Shown: positions 18,954-30,253 of the stretch, piece by piece
Numbering within the stretch: the stretch's first letter is position 1
How the letters are laid out: each line of letters opens with the position of its first letter
DNA from: Mesorhizobium silamurunense
Lineage (GTDB): Bacteria; Pseudomonadota; Alphaproteobacteria; Rhizobiales; Rhizobiaceae
Direction of reading: 5' to 3'
Assembly (NCBI RefSeq): GCF_014843825.1
Contig: NZ_JHQR01000098.1
Coordinates: 1 to 46,320, forward strand
DNA: 46,320 nt
The notes under the pieces: model-generated
Seen by the model: only the letters and a program-made list of their open reading frames with translations
The model's database searches: none
Told to the model about the DNA's origin: nothing
Translations under genes and position numbers: made by a program

Positions 18954-19912
18954 GTCAGTCCGTATTCGGAGGGCGACTTGATCGCCCGGTGAAAGCGCAT
19001 GCGGCGGATATATTCGGTCGGATCGCGCTTCATCACCAGGCCGCCGTTGGGAATGGTCAGCCAGTCATAGAGCCTTGTCAGCATGAAGCGCAGCGCCGAG
19101 CCGCGCGCCAGCATCGGCAGCGCCGCCTTCTCGTCTGCCTGCAGCGGCCGTACCGACTGGTAGCCGGCAAGGAGCGCGGTCCCCTTGGTGAGGTTGAAGG
19201 AAAAGTCCTTCTCGAAGCACCATGCGTTGAGGCAGGTGGCGACATCATAGGCGTAGAGGTCGTCGCAGGCGAAATAGAAGTCGATCAGGCCCGACAGCTT
19301 CTCGCCGAGGAAGAAGACATTGTCCGGGAAGAGATCGGCATGGATGATGCCCTGCGGCAGGCTTGCCGGCCAGTTGCGCTCGAAATCGAGGAAGTCGGCG
19401 TCGACCTCCGCCGCCAGCCCCGGCTCGACCTCGTCGGCGCGGTCGCGCGACGCGGCCCAGAGCTTGCGCCAGCCATCGATGGCAAGCGCGTTCGGCCGCT
19501 TCATCGGGAAATCCCGGCCGGCGAGATGGAGCGCGGCCAACGCCTTGCCGACCTCGCCGCAATGCGCCGCCGTCGGGCGTCTCAGCGACAGGCCTTCGAG
19601 GAAGGTGATGATGACGGCCGGCCGGCCGGCAAGCGTGCCGATGACGGTGCCGTCATGCGCGGTGACCGGAAGCGGACAGGAAATGCCTTTTCGCGCGAGA
19701 TGGCCCATCAGACCGAGGAAAAACGGCAGATCGGCCTTGTCGACGCGCTTCTCGTAGAGCGTCAGGATGTAGGAACCCGTGGAGGCGTGGACGAGGAAAT
19801 TCGAGTTCTCGGTGCCCTCGGCGATGCCCTTGTATGATAGGAGTTCGCCCACCGGATAGGCTTTCAGGAATGCGCTGAGCTCGTTTTCGTTGACGTCGGT
19901 GTAGACAGCCAT
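18950..19912 (-). CDS. thrB: Homoserine kinase (ThrB, APH-fold type)
   Basis: A 320-aa kinase that phosphorylates homoserine, feeding threonine synthase. It belongs to the aminoglycoside-phosphotransferase-like fold used by alphaproteobacteria, not the GHMP-kinase fold of E. coli ThrB. Signatures are the N-terminal [19 protein letters not shown], the ATP-site strand [20 protein letters not shown], the catalytic loop [13 protein letters not shown] (HxDxxxxN) and the Mg-binding [10 protein letters not shown]. It lies 6 bases after ispH and overlaps rnhA by four bases. The ispH-thrB-rnhA order is widely conserved in Rhizobiales. Confidence 0.95.
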   Translation of the reverse strand: MAVYTDVNENELSAFLKAYPVGELLSYKGIAEGTENSNFLVHASTGSYILTLYEKRVDKADLPFFLGLMGHLARKGISCPLPVTAHDGTVIGTLAGRPAVIITFLEGLSLRRPTAAHCGEVGKALAALHLAGRDFPMKRPNALAIDGWRKLWAASRDRADEVEPGLAAEVDADFLDFERNWPASLPQGIIHADLFPDNVFFLGEKLSGLIDFYFACDDLYAYDVATCLNAWCFEKDFSFNLTKGTALLAGYQSVRPLQADEKAALPMLARGSALRFMLTRLYDWLTIPNGGLVMKRDPTEYIRRMRFHRAIKSPSEYGLT

Positions 19913-19918
19913 TGGGGT

Positions 19919-20926
19919 TTACGCGGCTCCATTGACGAAGGCCATGTCGGCCGCCGTCAGTTCGACATCGCGCAACACCCGCATCACCGGAAAGTCCTCC
20001 GTTTCGGTGGCCGTGATGGCCAGATCGATGGTGACGTCGAAGCGCTGCCGGAATGCGTCGATGATCTCGTCGACGATGATTTCCGGCGCCGAGGCGCCGG
20101 CCGACAGGCCGAGCGTCGAAATCTCGCCGATCTCATCCCACGGAATTTCGGAAGCCCGCTGCACGAGAAGCGACATTGCGGCACCCGCGCGCTCCGCCAC
20201 TTCGACAAGGCGCCGCGAGTTGGACGAGTTCGGCGCGCCGACGACGAGGAAGAGGTCGGCGCCGGCAGCCGTTTCCTTCACCGCCTCCTGGCGGTTGGTG
20301 GTGGCATAGCAGATCGATTCGGCCGCCGGGGCGTGAAGCTCCGGGAAGCGCTCCTGCAGCGCCCGGATGATGCCGGCGGTGTCCTCGACCGACAGCGTCG
20401 TCTGGGTGACGAAGCCAAGCGCCGCCGGATCCGCCGGCACGAAGGTTGCTGCATCAGCCTCGGTCTCGATCAGGGTCACGGCACCCTCCGGCAGTTGCCC
20501 CATGGTGCCGATCACCTCAGGGTGGCCGGCATGACCGATCAGCAGCACATGGCGTCCAAGCCGCTGGTGGCGCATCGCCTGCTTATGCACCTTCGACACC
20601 AGCGGACAGGTGGCGTCGAGGTAGAACAGGTTGCGCGCCTCGGCGTCGGCCGGCACCGATTTCGGCACGCCATGCGCGGAAAAGACAACCGGCGACTGGC
20701 GATGCTCCGCCGGGATTTCGGACAATTCCTCGATGAACACCGCACCCAGGCTCTGCAGCCCCTCGACGACATAGCGGTTGTGCACGATCTCGTGGCGGAC
20801 ATAGACCGGCGCGCCGTATTTCTTCAGCGCCAGCACGACGATCTGGATGGCGCGGTCGACGCCGGCGCAGAAGCCGCGCGGCTGGCAGAGCCTGATCGTC
20901 AGCGGTGGCTTTTTCTCAATCATCAA
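19919..20926 (-). CDS. ispH: 4-hydroxy-3-methylbut-2-enyl diphosphate reductase
   Basis: A 335-aa iron-sulfur enzyme of the last step of the MEP pathway, which makes IPP and DMAPP from HMBPP. The three cluster-binding cysteines are C20 ([11 protein letters not shown]), C107 ([11 protein letters not shown]) and C206 ([11 protein letters not shown]), matching E. coli C12, C96 and C197. The catalytic Glu lies in the VIGTMGQ region and the SNS motif appears as [11 protein letters not shown]. The start could be Met1 or Met2. dxs, the first enzyme of the same pathway, lies in this window at 37-39 kb. It follows the cytochrome oxidase genes with a 73-base gap. Confidence 0.96.
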   Translation of the reverse strand: MMIEKKPPLTIRLCQPRGFCAGVDRAIQIVVLALKKYGAPVYVRHEIVHNRYVVEGLQSLGAVFIEELSEIPAEHRQSPVVFSAHGVPKSVPADAEARNLFYLDATCPLVSKVHKQAMRHQRLGRHVLLIGHAGHPEVIGTMGQLPEGAVTLIETEADAATFVPADPAALGFVTQTTLSVEDTAGIIRALQERFPELHAPAAESICYATTNRQEAVKETAAGADLFLVVGAPNSSNSRRLVEVAERAGAAMSLLVQRASEIPWDEIGEISTLGLSAGASAPEIIVDEIIDAFRQRFDVTIDLAITATETEDFPVMRVLRDVELTAADMAFVNGAA

Positions 20927-20999
20927 AACGGGCCGGTTCAGTGGGAAAGCTGGAGGCGAAATGAGGCGTGCGGCCCGGCTCTGTCAAGAGCGGCGGCGC

Positions 21000-21755
21000 T
21001 CACCCTTCCTTCGCCGGGCGGCGAAGCCTGAGGATCAGCACCGCGGCAAGGGCGGCCGCCAGGCCGTACCAGGTGACGGCATATTGCAAATGGTTGTTCG
21101 GCAGATCGATAATGGTGACGCCGCCGACCGGCAGGCCGCCGGGATTCGGCGTCCTGTCGGCATCGACGAAGAACGGCACCAGCACGGCGCCCGCCGGAAG
21201 GCCGGCGCTCGAGGCCATGGCGTCGCGGTCCTTCCAGTAGAAGACGTTCTTGGCGACATCGTTGTCGGGCAGCATCATCGAGGGCTTTTCCGGCAGCGGA
21301 TTGCGGGCAAGCCCGGTCACCGTCACCTTGCCGGCGACTTCACCCTGCTGGCGCTTGGCCGGATCCTTGAGGTCGTAGGGAACGAACCCGCGATTGACGA
21401 GCACGAAGCGGCCGTCGTCGAGCCGCAGGGGCGTGTAGACATTGAAGCCGGTGTCGCCTTCCCAGGTCGAAAAGAAGTGCCGCTCGCCCTGATGCAGGAA
21501 CGTGCCGGTCACCGTCACCGGTGTGTAATCGACATCGTGGGAGGCAGCGAATTCCTTCTCGACCTCCGCCAGCGGCAGAGGTGCCGCATGCGTGCGCCTG
21601 TCGATGGTCTCGAGCAGCCCTTCCTTCCAGTGCAGGCGCTCAACCTGCCAGGTGCCGAGACCGAGGAGAATGGCGAACAGGACAAGGCTGAGCCCAAGCA
21701 GCAATACCGAGCGCGGCCGCGAAGGGCCGGCAGCCGAACCGGTCGCGCCGCTCAT
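21000..21755 (-). CDS. SURF1 family cytochrome oxidase assembly protein
   Basis: A 251-aa SURF1-like membrane protein that assists heme a insertion into subunit I of aa3-type oxidase. It has the classic hairpin topology: one membrane helix near the N-terminus (VLLLGLSLVLFAILLGLGTW) and one at the C-terminus (YAVTWYGLAAALAAVLIL), with a periplasmic domain between them. Family motifs include GTWQVERLHWKEGLL and FVLVNRGFVP. The frame is open to 22010, but the ATG at 21755 overlaps the DUF983 stop (ATGA), has the right topology and gives the usual length. It is the last cytochrome-oxidase-related gene of the operon. Confidence 0.94.
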   Translation of the reverse strand: MSGATGSAAGPSRPRSVLLLGLSLVLFAILLGLGTWQVERLHWKEGLLETIDRRTHAAPLPLAEVEKEFAASHDVDYTPVTVTGTFLHQGERHFFSTWEGDTGFNVYTPLRLDDGRFVLVNRGFVPYDLKDPAKRQQGEVAGKVTVTGLARNPLPEKPSMMLPDNDVAKNVFYWKDRDAMASSAGLPAGAVLVPFFVDADRTPNPGGLPVGGVTIIDLPNNHLQYAVTWYGLAAALAAVLILRLRRPAKEG

Positions 21756-22177
21756 CGGCTGCTGTCCAGCCTGCCTTCCGCAGCCTTCTTCGAATATTGC
21801 AGGGTGATCAGCACGCCCTTGATCAAGCGCAGCGCCGTCAGGCACAGCACAAGCGCCAGCGGTATCCACAATATGAAATGCAGCCAGAGCGGCGGGCTGA
21901 GCGTCACTTCCGTCCACAGCGCCAGACCGACGACGATGAAGCCGATGATCAGGATGACGAAGACGGCCGGGCCGTCGCCGGCATCGGCGAAGGAATAGTC
22001 GAGCCCGCAATTGTAGCAGCGCTTGCCGACGGTGAGGAAACCGGAGAACAGCTTGCCCTCGCCGCAGCGCGGGCAGCGGCCGTGCAGGCCGGCCGAGACC
22101 GGGTCGATGGGCGGCCAGATCGCCCTGTCTTCGATCGCCTTGTCTTCGATTGCCTTGTCTTCGCTCATGTCGGGCAT
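21752..22177 (-). CDS. DUF983 membrane protein with zinc ribbon
   Basis: A 141-aa protein of the DUF983 family, usually encoded between cytochrome oxidase subunit III and SURF1. A zinc-ribbon-like pair of knuckles, CPRCG and CYNCG (residues about 35-57), precedes two membrane helices (VFVILIIGFIVVGLALWT and FILWIPLALVLCLTAL). The family role is unknown, probably in oxidase assembly. The N-terminus carries a short repeat EDKAI-EDKAI-EDRAI encoded by 15-base tandem units (about 22121-22165). The start may be Met1 at 22177 or Met4 at 22168; the latter has a GGA at better spacing. Confidence 0.9.
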   Translation of the reverse strand: MPDMSEDKAIEDKAIEDRAIWPPIDPVSAGLHGRCPRCGEGKLFSGFLTVGKRCYNCGLDYSFADAGDGPAVFVILIIGFIVVGLALWTEVTLSPPLWLHFILWIPLALVLCLTALRLIKGVLITLQYSKKAAEGRLDSSR

Positions 22178-22253
22178 CCTATAGCATTCCGCGCAAAAGA
22201 TAAGGCGGCCACGTCGCCGCAGCCGCCCTTTTGGGAATTCCGAAGCCGTTGAT

Positions 22254-23135
22254 TTAATGGGCTTCGATCATCGCTCCGTTCGACGCCCAGACATAGATGC
22301 AACTGAACAGGAACAGCCACACCACGTCGACGAAATGCCAGTACCAGGCCGCCGCTTCGAAGCCGAAATGCTGCTTCGGAGTGAAATCGCCGCGCATCGC
22401 GCGCACCAGGCAGACGAGCAGGAAGATGGTGCCGATGATGACGTGAAAGCCGTGGAAACCGGTCGCCATGAAGAAGGTGGCGCCGTAGATGGAATCCTTG
22501 AACGCGAAGGGCGCGTGCATGTACTCGTAGGCCTGCACCATGGTGAACAGCATGCCGAGGCCGACGGTCAGCACCAGGCCGTTGATCAGGCCCTTGCGGT
22601 CGCCGTGCAGCAGCGAGTGGTGCGCCCAGGTCACCGTCGTGCCCGATAAGAGCAGAATGATGGTGTTGTAGAGCGGCAGGTGGAAGGGATCGAGAACCTC
22701 CAGGCCCTTCGGCGGCCAGACGCCGCCGGTGAAGGTGGTGCGCGCATATTGCGCGGCTTCGCCCGGGAACAGGCTGGCGTCGAAGAAAGCCCAGAACCAG
22801 GCGACGAAGAACATCACCTCGGAGGCGATGAACATGATCATGCCGTAGCGCAGGTGCAGCGACACGACGCGCGTGTGGTGGCCCTCATGCGCTTCCTTGA
22901 TGGTGTCCGACCACCAGGCGAACATCGTGTAAAGCACGATGATCAGGCCGATGAAGAACAGCCACGGATTGGCGATGTTGTGGCCGAAGACCGGGAAGTT
23001 GCCGGCCTTGAGATACTGCATCAGGCAAACGCCGCCGACGGCCGTGACCAGCGCGCCGATCGAGCCCAGGAAAGGCCAGGGGCTGGGATTGACGAGATGG
23101 TAGTCGTGGTTCGGTTTTGCGTGCGCGTCTGCCAT
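22254..23135 (-). CDS. ctaE: Cytochrome c oxidase subunit III
   Basis: A 293-aa subunit III of aa3-type cytochrome c oxidase, an inner membrane protein with seven helices. Recognisable segments include [16 protein letters not shown] at the N-terminus, [34 protein letters not shown] and the C-terminal [18 protein letters not shown]. Subunit III stabilises proton uptake and turnover of subunit I. It lies one base from the ctaG stop region and follows it in the operon. Length matches alphaproteobacterial members (about 275-295 aa). Confidence 0.97.
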   Translation of the reverse strand: MADAHAKPNHDYHLVNPSPWPFLGSIGALVTAVGGVCLMQYLKAGNFPVFGHNIANPWLFFIGLIIVLYTMFAWWSDTIKEAHEGHHTRVVSLHLRYGMIMFIASEVMFFVAWFWAFFDASLFPGEAAQYARTTFTGGVWPPKGLEVLDPFHLPLYNTIILLLSGTTVTWAHHSLLHGDRKGLINGLVLTVGLGMLFTMVQAYEYMHAPFAFKDSIYGATFFMATGFHGFHVIIGTIFLLVCLVRAMRGDFTPKQHFGFEAAAWYWHFVDVVWLFLFSCIYVWASNGAMIEAH

Positions 23136-23136
23136 A

Positions 23137-23766
23137 TCAACCCCCGAGGCTTGCTTCGGAATCTGGAACTTTGTTGCTGTTTTTGCCAGCGGCCGGCGCG
23201 GACGAGGCGACCGGCTGTTTCTTCTCGACCGGGAACATCGTGTAGGACAGGGTGATGGTCTTCAAGTCCTTCAGTTCCGGCACGTTGACGATGTCTGGAT
23301 CGACATAGAACACGACCGGCATGTCCAGCGTCTCGCCGGGCTTCAGCGTCGTGTCGGTGAAGCAGAAGCACTCCACTTTGTTGAAATAGGCGCCGGCCAT
23401 TTCCGGCTGCACGTTGAAGGAGGCGCGGCCGGTGATGGGGCGATCGAACTTGTTGGTGGCGCTGTAATGCGCCTGCGTGGTCTCGCCGATCTTGATCGTC
23501 ACCGAGCGCGCGACGGGCTCGAACTGCCACGGAATGCCGTTGGTGTTGGCATCGAAGCGGATGGTGATGTCGCGGTCGAGCACGCGGCCGGCATATTGCT
23601 TCTCGGCGCGCTGCGTCGTGCCGCCATAACCGGTGACCTGGCAGAACATCTTGTAGAGCGGCACCGCCGCATAGGCCATGCCGACCATGCCGGTGAAGAA
23701 GGCCAGGCAGACCGCCACAACGATGCGGTTGCTGTTCTTCCTGACGGGTCTGGTCTCGACGCTCAT
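23137..23766 (-). CDS. ctaG: Cytochrome c oxidase assembly protein CtaG (Cox11-like)
   Basis: A 209-aa copper chaperone that delivers copper to the CuB site of subunit I. It has one N-terminal membrane helix (about 14-33, [20 protein letters not shown]) and a periplasmic immunoglobulin-like domain. The copper-binding motif is the CFCF in [17 protein letters not shown], and the preceding [12 protein letters not shown] segment is conserved as well. It is placed between the 60-aa CtaF-like gene and ctaE, as in most Rhizobiales. The C-terminal 20 residues are low-complexity and unconserved. Confidence 0.96.
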   Translation of the reverse strand: MSVETRPVRKNSNRIVVAVCLAFFTGMVGMAYAAVPLYKMFCQVTGYGGTTQRAEKQYAGRVLDRDITIRFDANTNGIPWQFEPVARSVTIKIGETTQAHYSATNKFDRPITGRASFNVQPEMAGAYFNKVECFCFTDTTLKPGETLDMPVVFYVDPDIVNVPELKDLKTITLSYTMFPVEKKQPVASSAPAAGKNSNKVPDSEASLGG

Positions 23767-23773
23767 CGCCGCC

Positions 23774-23956
23774 TCACATCAAATTCGTGGGCATCAGGCC
23801 CGAGGCATGGTGGCCGAAGCGCACGATGGTGGCGATGTAGAAGATGATGACGAGCGCGGCGAGCGCGACGCCGATGGCGACGGAGCGGTTGCGCCGCGCC
23901 TTCCGCTGGCGTTCGGTCAAGGTGACCAGTTCGAGGTTCTTGTCGGCCACGATCAT
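23774..23956 (-). CDS. Small membrane protein of the oxidase operon (CtaF-like)
   Basis: A 60-aa protein starting at ATG 23956, four bases into the end of ctaB (ATGA overlap) and preceded by a run of six G as ribosome-binding site. It has a basic N-terminal segment ([13 protein letters not shown]) and one membrane helix ([20 protein letters not shown]), ending [15 protein letters not shown] small protein in this position between heme O synthase and CtaG is conserved in Rhizobiales and often annotated CoxF/CtaF. Its exact role is not established; an assembly or stabilising function for the oxidase is likely from context. Confidence 0.85.
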   Translation of the reverse strand: MIVADKNLELVTLTERQRKARRNRSVAIGVALAALVIIFYIATIVRFGHHASGLMPTNLM

Positions 23957-24897
23957 GTTCCCCCCATGACGAGGGCGCGCCCGACCACGCTGTCGACGAG
24001 ATAGGCGGCGAAGATTGCGAAGAGATAGAGCAGCGAATAGCCGAACAGCGCCTTGGCCGGCTTCATCGCCCGGTCGTCGTCGCTCATGCCCAGCACCTTC
24101 CAGGCATACCAGACGAAGCCCAGGCCGAGCGCGACGGAGACAATCCCATAGGCAGCCGTGGTGTAGCCGAGCAGCCAGGGCAGCACGCCGACCGGCGCCA
24201 GGATCAACGCATAGGCAAAGATCTGGCGACGGGTCGAGGCCTGGCCGGCGACGTTCGGCATCATCGGGATGCCGGCGCGGGCGTAGTCGTCCGACTTGAA
24301 CAGCGCCAGCGCCCAGAAATGCGGCGGCGTCCACAGGAAGATGATCAGGAACAGGATCAGGCTTTCGAGGCTGACCGATCCGGTCACCGCGGCCCAGCCG
24401 ATCACCGGCGGGATGGCGCCGGCGGCGCCGCCGATGACGATGTTCTGCGGCGTCCAGCGCTTCAGCCACATCGTGTAGACGACGGCGTAGAAGAAGATGG
24501 TGAAGGCAAGAAGCGCGGCCGACAGCCAGTTGATGAGGACGCCCAGCGTCATCACCGACAGCGCGGAGAGCACCAGGCCGAAGCTCAGCGCCTCACCCGG
24601 CGTGACGCGCCCAGCCGGCACCGGACGGCCGGCGGTTCTTGTCATCACCGCGTCGATATCGGCGTCGTACCACATGTTGAGCGCGCCCGAGGCGCCGGCG
24701 CCGATCGCGATCGCCAGGATAGCGATCACCGCCAGCAGCGGATTGATGGCGACGGGCGCCGCGACCATGCCGACAAAGGCCGTGAAGACGACCAGCGACA
24801 TGACGCGCGGCTTGAGGAGAGCGAAGAAATCGCCCGCGGTGGCTTCCGACATGCGAAAGCCAACTTCCTCCATCAATTTGTGGTCGGCAAGAGCCAT
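23953..24897 (-). CDS. ctaB: Heme O synthase (protoheme IX farnesyltransferase)
   Basis: A 314-aa polytopic membrane prenyltransferase that adds a farnesyl group to heme b to give heme O, the precursor of heme a. The UbiA-family aspartate motif [21 protein letters not shown] is present at about 74-94, and the second loop shows [18 protein letters not shown]. Eight or nine membrane helices are predicted. The start at 24897 is family-typical ([14 protein letters not shown]). It follows ctaD after a 74-base gap with a small hairpin, and its stop overlaps the next gene. Confidence 0.97.
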   Translation of the reverse strand: MALADHKLMEEVGFRMSEATAGDFFALLKPRVMSLVVFTAFVGMVAAPVAINPLLAVIAILAIAIGAGASGALNMWYDADIDAVMTRTAGRPVPAGRVTPGEALSFGLVLSALSVMTLGVLINWLSAALLAFTIFFYAVVYTMWLKRWTPQNIVIGGAAGAIPPVIGWAAVTGSVSLESLILFLIIFLWTPPHFWALALFKSDDYARAGIPMMPNVAGQASTRRQIFAYALILAPVGVLPWLLGYTTAAYGIVSVALGLGFVWYAWKVLGMSDDDRAMKPAKALFGYSLLYLFAIFAAYLVDSVVGRALVMGGT

Positions 24898-24931
24898 GCG
24901 TACTTAAAGTCCATCATTCCGTTGGCCAAGA

Positions 24932-24949
24932 CCGCCGGCTCTCCGGCGG
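24932..24949. other. Small GC hairpin between ctaD and ctaB
   Basis: CCGCCGG (24932-24938) and CCGGCGG (24943-24949) form a 7-bp stem with a 4-base loop in the only sizeable gap of the operon core. It has no T-tract. It could lower transcription into ctaB or protect the ctaD message end. Confidence 0.35.
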
Positions 24950-24971
24950 CCTCGTATTTCGGGCAGCCGCC

Positions 24972-26636
<1,665 letters not shown>

Positions 26637-26659
26637 CTAATTCTTGCTAACCCGCGGCA

Positions 26660-27544
26660 TCAGTTGCCAGCGGCCGCTACCTTGTTGGTACCATCGATCT
26701 CGGCCATCAGCGCCTTGTTGGCGGCGGGCACGTCGGTCTTGGCCGTCTCCAGCCAGGTCTTGAACTGCGCATCGGACACGACGCGAACCGCGATCGGCAT
26801 GAAGGCGTGATCCTTGCCGCAGAGCTGTGAGCACTGGCCGTAATAGAGGCCTTCCTTCTCGGCCTTGAACCAGGTCTCGTTGGTGCGGCCGGGCACGGCG
26901 TCCATCTTGATGCCGAAGGACGGCACGGCGAAGGAGTGGATGACGTCGGTGGCGGTGATCAGCACGCGGGTCATGGTGTTGACCGGCACCACCAGCTCGT
27001 TGTCGACGGCGAGCAGGCGCGGATAGAGAGCGCGGTCTTCCTTGCCGGCCTTGGCGCGATCACCATCCTGAAGGATCGCCGAGTTGAAGGAGAAGCTCTT
27101 GTCGACCTGATATTCGTAGTCCCAGTTCCACTGGTTGCCGGTCGCCTTGACGGTGAGCTTGGCTTCCTCAGGCGGCGTGTATTGCGCGGTGAGCAGCTGG
27201 AACGACGGGATAGCGATGAGCAACAGCACGATGACCGGCCCGACCGTCCAGATCACCTCGATGAGGGTGTTGTGGCTGGTCCTGGAAGGAACCGGATTCA
27301 CGCTGGCGCGGAACCTCAGGACGCAAACGGCAAGCAGTGCCAGCACCAGGATTGTGATCGGGACGACGAACCACATCGTGTAGTTCCCGAACCACTCGAT
27401 CTGTCGCATCATATCGGTCGCCGGTGCCTGGAAGGCGGTCTCCCAAGGCCGCGGCTGATCCGCGTAGGCGGATACGCTGGAGAAGAGCGCGCCTGCGGCT
27501 GCAGCACCTGCCATCAATTTGGCGCTTGCCTGGAATTTTCTCAT
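26660..27544 (-). CDS. ctaC: Cytochrome c oxidase subunit II
   Basis: A 294-aa subunit II that accepts electrons from cytochrome c through the CuA centre. A signal peptide (about 1-26, cleaved near SAYADQP) is followed by two membrane helices (about 48-68 and 91-111) and the cupredoxin domain. CuA ligands are visible in the C-terminal QCSQLCGKDHAFMPIAV (two Cys, His, Met) and an upstream His in TDVIHSFAVPSFG. The aromatic electron-entry patch is GNQWNWDYEY. There is no C-terminal cytochrome c domain. The frame is open to 27751, but ATG 27544 has a GAGAGGG ribosome-binding site and begins the signal peptide. Confidence 0.97.
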   Translation of the reverse strand: MRKFQASAKLMAGAAAAGALFSSVSAYADQPRPWETAFQAPATDMMRQIEWFGNYTMWFVVPITILVLALLAVCVLRFRASVNPVPSRTSHNTLIEVIWTVGPVIVLLLIAIPSFQLLTAQYTPPEEAKLTVKATGNQWNWDYEYQVDKSFSFNSAILQDGDRAKAGKEDRALYPRLLAVDNELVVPVNTMTRVLITATDVIHSFAVPSFGIKMDAVPGRTNETWFKAEKEGLYYGQCSQLCGKDHAFMPIAVRVVSDAQFKTWLETAKTDVPAANKALMAEIDGTNKVAAAGN

Positions 27545-27872
27545 CGCCCTCTCGTCTCCCACTTCCTGCGATCGGATCGCACCAATAACGAACGACGCCG
27601 GGATGGGGAATCCCGGTCTGTCCCTAAGGTGGTTCAAACCATACTCTAATTCCCTCTGCAAGGAAGGAGCGGACGAAGCCGTGCGGCATTTTTGCGCGCA
27701 GCCCGAAGGGCATCCCCTGCCATCGCCGCGTCGCGTGGCGGACGGTCGCAATTCGGGCGAATTTGCTCTGGAAAAGCGCGTAATTGCCGGTATCTGGGCG
27801 GGCCGGCGACGGTCTCGTCCTTTACTTGGCCTTGGCGCAGCTTAAAGTGCCGTGATTCGCAATGGAGCCGTC
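27545..27872. promoter_or_regulatory. Divergent intergenic region between ctaC and the ialB-like gene
   Basis: These 328 bases lie between two divergent starts and must hold both promoters. I see the ctaC ribosome-binding site next to 27544 and a GGAG before 27873, but no confident -35/-10 pair, terminator, repeat or RNA gene. Open frames here are short and lack coding signs. Confidence 0.5.
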
Positions 27873-28406
27873 ATGACTTCCTGGCTTTCGAGACCCCTGG
27901 CGAAGGTCGTCTTCCTTGCCGCCTTGCTTGGCGCCAGCGCGGCGAACGCCGCGCCACCTCAGACCGCAGCGCCGCCCAGCGGCACGGTCAAGTCGACGCA
28001 TGGCGCGTGGTCGATCATCTGCGACACGCCGGCCGGCGCGACCTCCGAGCAATGCGTGATGATGCAGAATGTCGTCGCCGAGGACCGTCCGGAAATGGGG
28101 CTTTCGGTGGTGGTGCTGCGCACCGCCGACAACAAGGCCGAGATCCTGCGGGTGCTGGCGCCGCTCGGCGTGCTCTTGCCCAACGGGCTTGGCCTCAATG
28201 TCGACGGCAAGGATATCGGCCGCGCCTATTTCGTGCGCTGCTTCCAGGATGGCTGCTATGCGGAAGTGATCCTCGAGAAGCCGCTGCTCGACACGCTGAA
28301 GAACGGCACCTCGGCCACCTTCATCGTCTTTCAGACGCCCGAGGAAGGCATCGGCATTCCCGTCGATCTCAAGGGATTCGGCGAAGGCTTCGCCGCCCTG
28401 CCCTGA
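27873..28406 (+). CDS. Invasion-associated locus B (IalB)-like secreted protein
   Basis: A 177-aa exported protein of the IalB family, named from Bartonella but widespread in non-invasive Rhizobiales. A signal peptide (about 1-27, ending SAANA-AP) precedes the family domain with THGAWSIICDTPAG, a Cys in SEQCVMM, and the Cys pair in YFVRCFQDGCYAEV. These cysteines probably form disulfides in the periplasm. Molecular function is unknown, so no virulence role should be inferred. The frame begins with GTG at 27852, but ATG 27873 starts the signal peptide and follows GGAG. Confidence 0.88.
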   Translation: MTSWLSRPLAKVVFLAALLGASAANAAPPQTAAPPSGTVKSTHGAWSIICDTPAGATSEQCVMMQNVVAEDRPEMGLSVVVLRTADNKAEILRVLAPLGVLLPNGLGLNVDGKDIGRAYFVRCFQDGCYAEVILEKPLLDTLKNGTSATFIVFQTPEEGIGIPVDLKGFGEGFAALP

Positions 28407-28533
28407 GCCTGGCGGTTGCAATGCGGTCGGTCGGCCCACGGCGATGACGATCCCGTGTGAACGCTGGCGATTGTCTTGACCTCACTTCGCCCCTACATCG
28501 GGGAAGACGAAACCGCCAGCGGACAGCCTTGCC

Positions 28534-29946
28534 ATGAACAGCCTGATCGGCCAATTCGACATTTCCGACGACCGCGTCAAAGAGATCGTCGCCGACACCA
28601 TCAAGGGCGCCGACGACGGCGAGTTGTTCCTCGAATACAGCGAGAGCGAAGCGCTGATGTTCGACAATGGCCGGCTGAAGACGGCCAATTTCAACACCGA
28701 CCAGGGCTTTGGGCTGCGCGCCGTCGCCGGCGAGGCGAGCGGCTATGCGCATTCGAGCGACTTGTCTGAAGCCTCACTGTTGCGCGCGGCCGACGCGGTC
28801 TCGGCGGTCAAGGGCGGCTATTCCGGAACGCTTGCCGCAGCGCCCGCGCGCACCAATCGCCACCTCTATGGCGACGAGAACCCCATCCCCTCGCCCAGTT
28901 TCGAGGCCAAGGCCAAGCTGTTGCAGGAGATCGACGCCTGGCTGCGCGCCGCCGATCCGCGCGTGCGCCAGGTGACGGCCTCGCTCGCCGCATCCTGGCA
29001 GCACGTCGAGATCGTGCGTGGCGACGGCCAGGTGGTGCGCGACATCCGTCCCTTGGTCAGGATCAACGTCTCGGTGGTTGTCGGCGATGGTGATCGCCAG
29101 GAGAGCGGCTCCTACGGCATGGGCGGCCGCAAGAGCTTCGGCGAGTTCCTTACCGAGGAGAGCTGGAAGCATGCAGCGCGCGAGGCGCTGCGGCAGGCGC
29201 TGGTCAATCTCGAGGCCGTTCCGGCGCCGGCCGGCACCTTCGATATCGTGCTCTCCAGCGGCTGGCCGGGGGTGATGCTGCACGAGGCGGTCGGCCATGG
29301 CCTGGAAGGCGATTTCAACCGCAAGAAGACGTCGGCCTTCGCCGGCCTGATGGGTCAGCAGGTCGCGGCAAAGGGCGTCACAGTAGTCGATGACGGCACG
29401 ATCGCCGAGCGTCGCGGCTCGCTCACCGTCGACGACGAAGGCACGCCTTCGGCGCGCAACGTCTTGATCGAGGACGGCAAGCTGGTCGGCTACATGCAGG
29501 ACCGCCAGAACGCGCGCCTGATGGGTATGAAGGCGACCGGCAACGGCCGGCGCGAGGGCTACGCGCACCAGCCGATGCCGCGCATGACCAACACCTACAT
29601 GACCGCGGGCGACATGAACCCAGAGGAGATCATCGCCTCGGTCAAGAACGGCATCTATGCCGTCTCCTTCGGCGGCGGCCAGGTCGACATTACCTCCGGC
29701 AAGTTCGTCTTCGGCTGCACCGAGGCCTACATGATCGAGGACGGCAAGGTGACCCAGCCGATCAAGGGCGCGATGCTTATCGGCAACGGACCCGACGCCA
29801 TGCATCGCGTGACCATGGTCGGCAACGACATGAAGCTCGACAACGGCATCGGCATGTGCGGCAAGGCCGGACAGGGCGTGCCCGTCGGCGTCGGCCAGCC
29901 GCATCTGAGGATGAACCAGATGACGGTGGGCGGCACCCGGGTTTGA
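28534..29946 (+). CDS. tldD: Metalloprotease TldD
   Basis: A 470-aa TldD-type zinc protease, half of the TldD/TldE (PmbA) pair that degrades unfolded peptides and helps mature microcins and antitoxins. The zinc motif HExxxH is HEAVGH at residues 250-255 (LHEAVGHGLEGDF). Further family blocks are FGLRAVAGEASGYAHSS, RMTNTYM and the C-terminal GVPVGVGQPHLRMNQMTVGG. Length agrees with the family (about 470-480 aa). No pmbA/tldE partner lies in this window. A decayed vapB antitoxin gene follows 32 bases downstream. Confidence 0.96.
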   Translation: MNSLIGQFDISDDRVKEIVADTIKGADDGELFLEYSESEALMFDNGRLKTANFNTDQGFGLRAVAGEASGYAHSSDLSEASLLRAADAVSAVKGGYSGTLAAAPARTNRHLYGDENPIPSPSFEAKAKLLQEIDAWLRAADPRVRQVTASLAASWQHVEIVRGDGQVVRDIRPLVRINVSVVVGDGDRQESGSYGMGGRKSFGEFLTEESWKHAAREALRQALVNLEAVPAPAGTFDIVLSSGWPGVMLHEAVGHGLEGDFNRKKTSAFAGLMGQQVAAKGVTVVDDGTIAERRGSLTVDDEGTPSARNVLIEDGKLVGYMQDRQNARLMGMKATGNGRREGYAHQPMPRMTNTYMTAGDMNPEEIIASVKNGIYAVSFGGGQVDITSGKFVFGCTEAYMIEDGKVTQPIKGAMLIGNGPDAMHRVTMVGNDMKLDNGIGMCGKAGQGVPVGVGQPHLRMNQMTVGGTRV

Positions 29947-29978
29947 GGCAAAGGAACGATTCCGGTATTGTTAAGCTA

Positions 29979-30253
29979 ATGACCGGCTCCGAAAAATTCA
30001 TAACGACCGTCTCGACCAGGGACGGATGACCCTGCCCAGCGCGATCTGAAAACGGCGGGACTGGGGCGCTGGTACGCGCCTCCAGGTCGAAGACACGCCG
30101 GAGGGCGTTCTTCTGAGACCGGAGCAGGCTTTTGCCCCGACGCGGCCGGAGCAGGTGTTTGGCATCCTGCCGCACAGTGGCGTGCCAAAAACGCTGCAAG
30201 ACTTGCACGCGAGCGTCCTTGACGAAGCGCAGCGGCGCCATGCCCGCGATTGA
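29979..30253 (+). pseudogene. Decayed AbrB/MazE-type (VapB-like) antitoxin
   Basis: From ATG 29979 the frame reads MTGSEKFITTVSTR and stops at a TGA. If one base is restored near 30018 (AAG for AG), the reading continues GRMTLPSAI, then meets TGA at 30047 where CGA (Arg) is expected, and goes on KRRDWGAGTRLQVEDTPEG, VLLRPEQAFAPTRPEQVFG and so on to the stop at 30251-30253. The reconstructed 91 aa have the swapped-hairpin DNA-binding start of AbrB-type antitoxins and the Pro-rich C-terminal tail that wraps a PIN toxin. Two independent lesions show a pseudogene. The family call is from pattern recognition, not from a search. Confidence 0.72.

Noticed and set aside
27873..28406. Virulence or invasion function for the IalB-like protein
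   Set aside because: The family is widespread in free-living rhizobia; the name alone does not support such a role.
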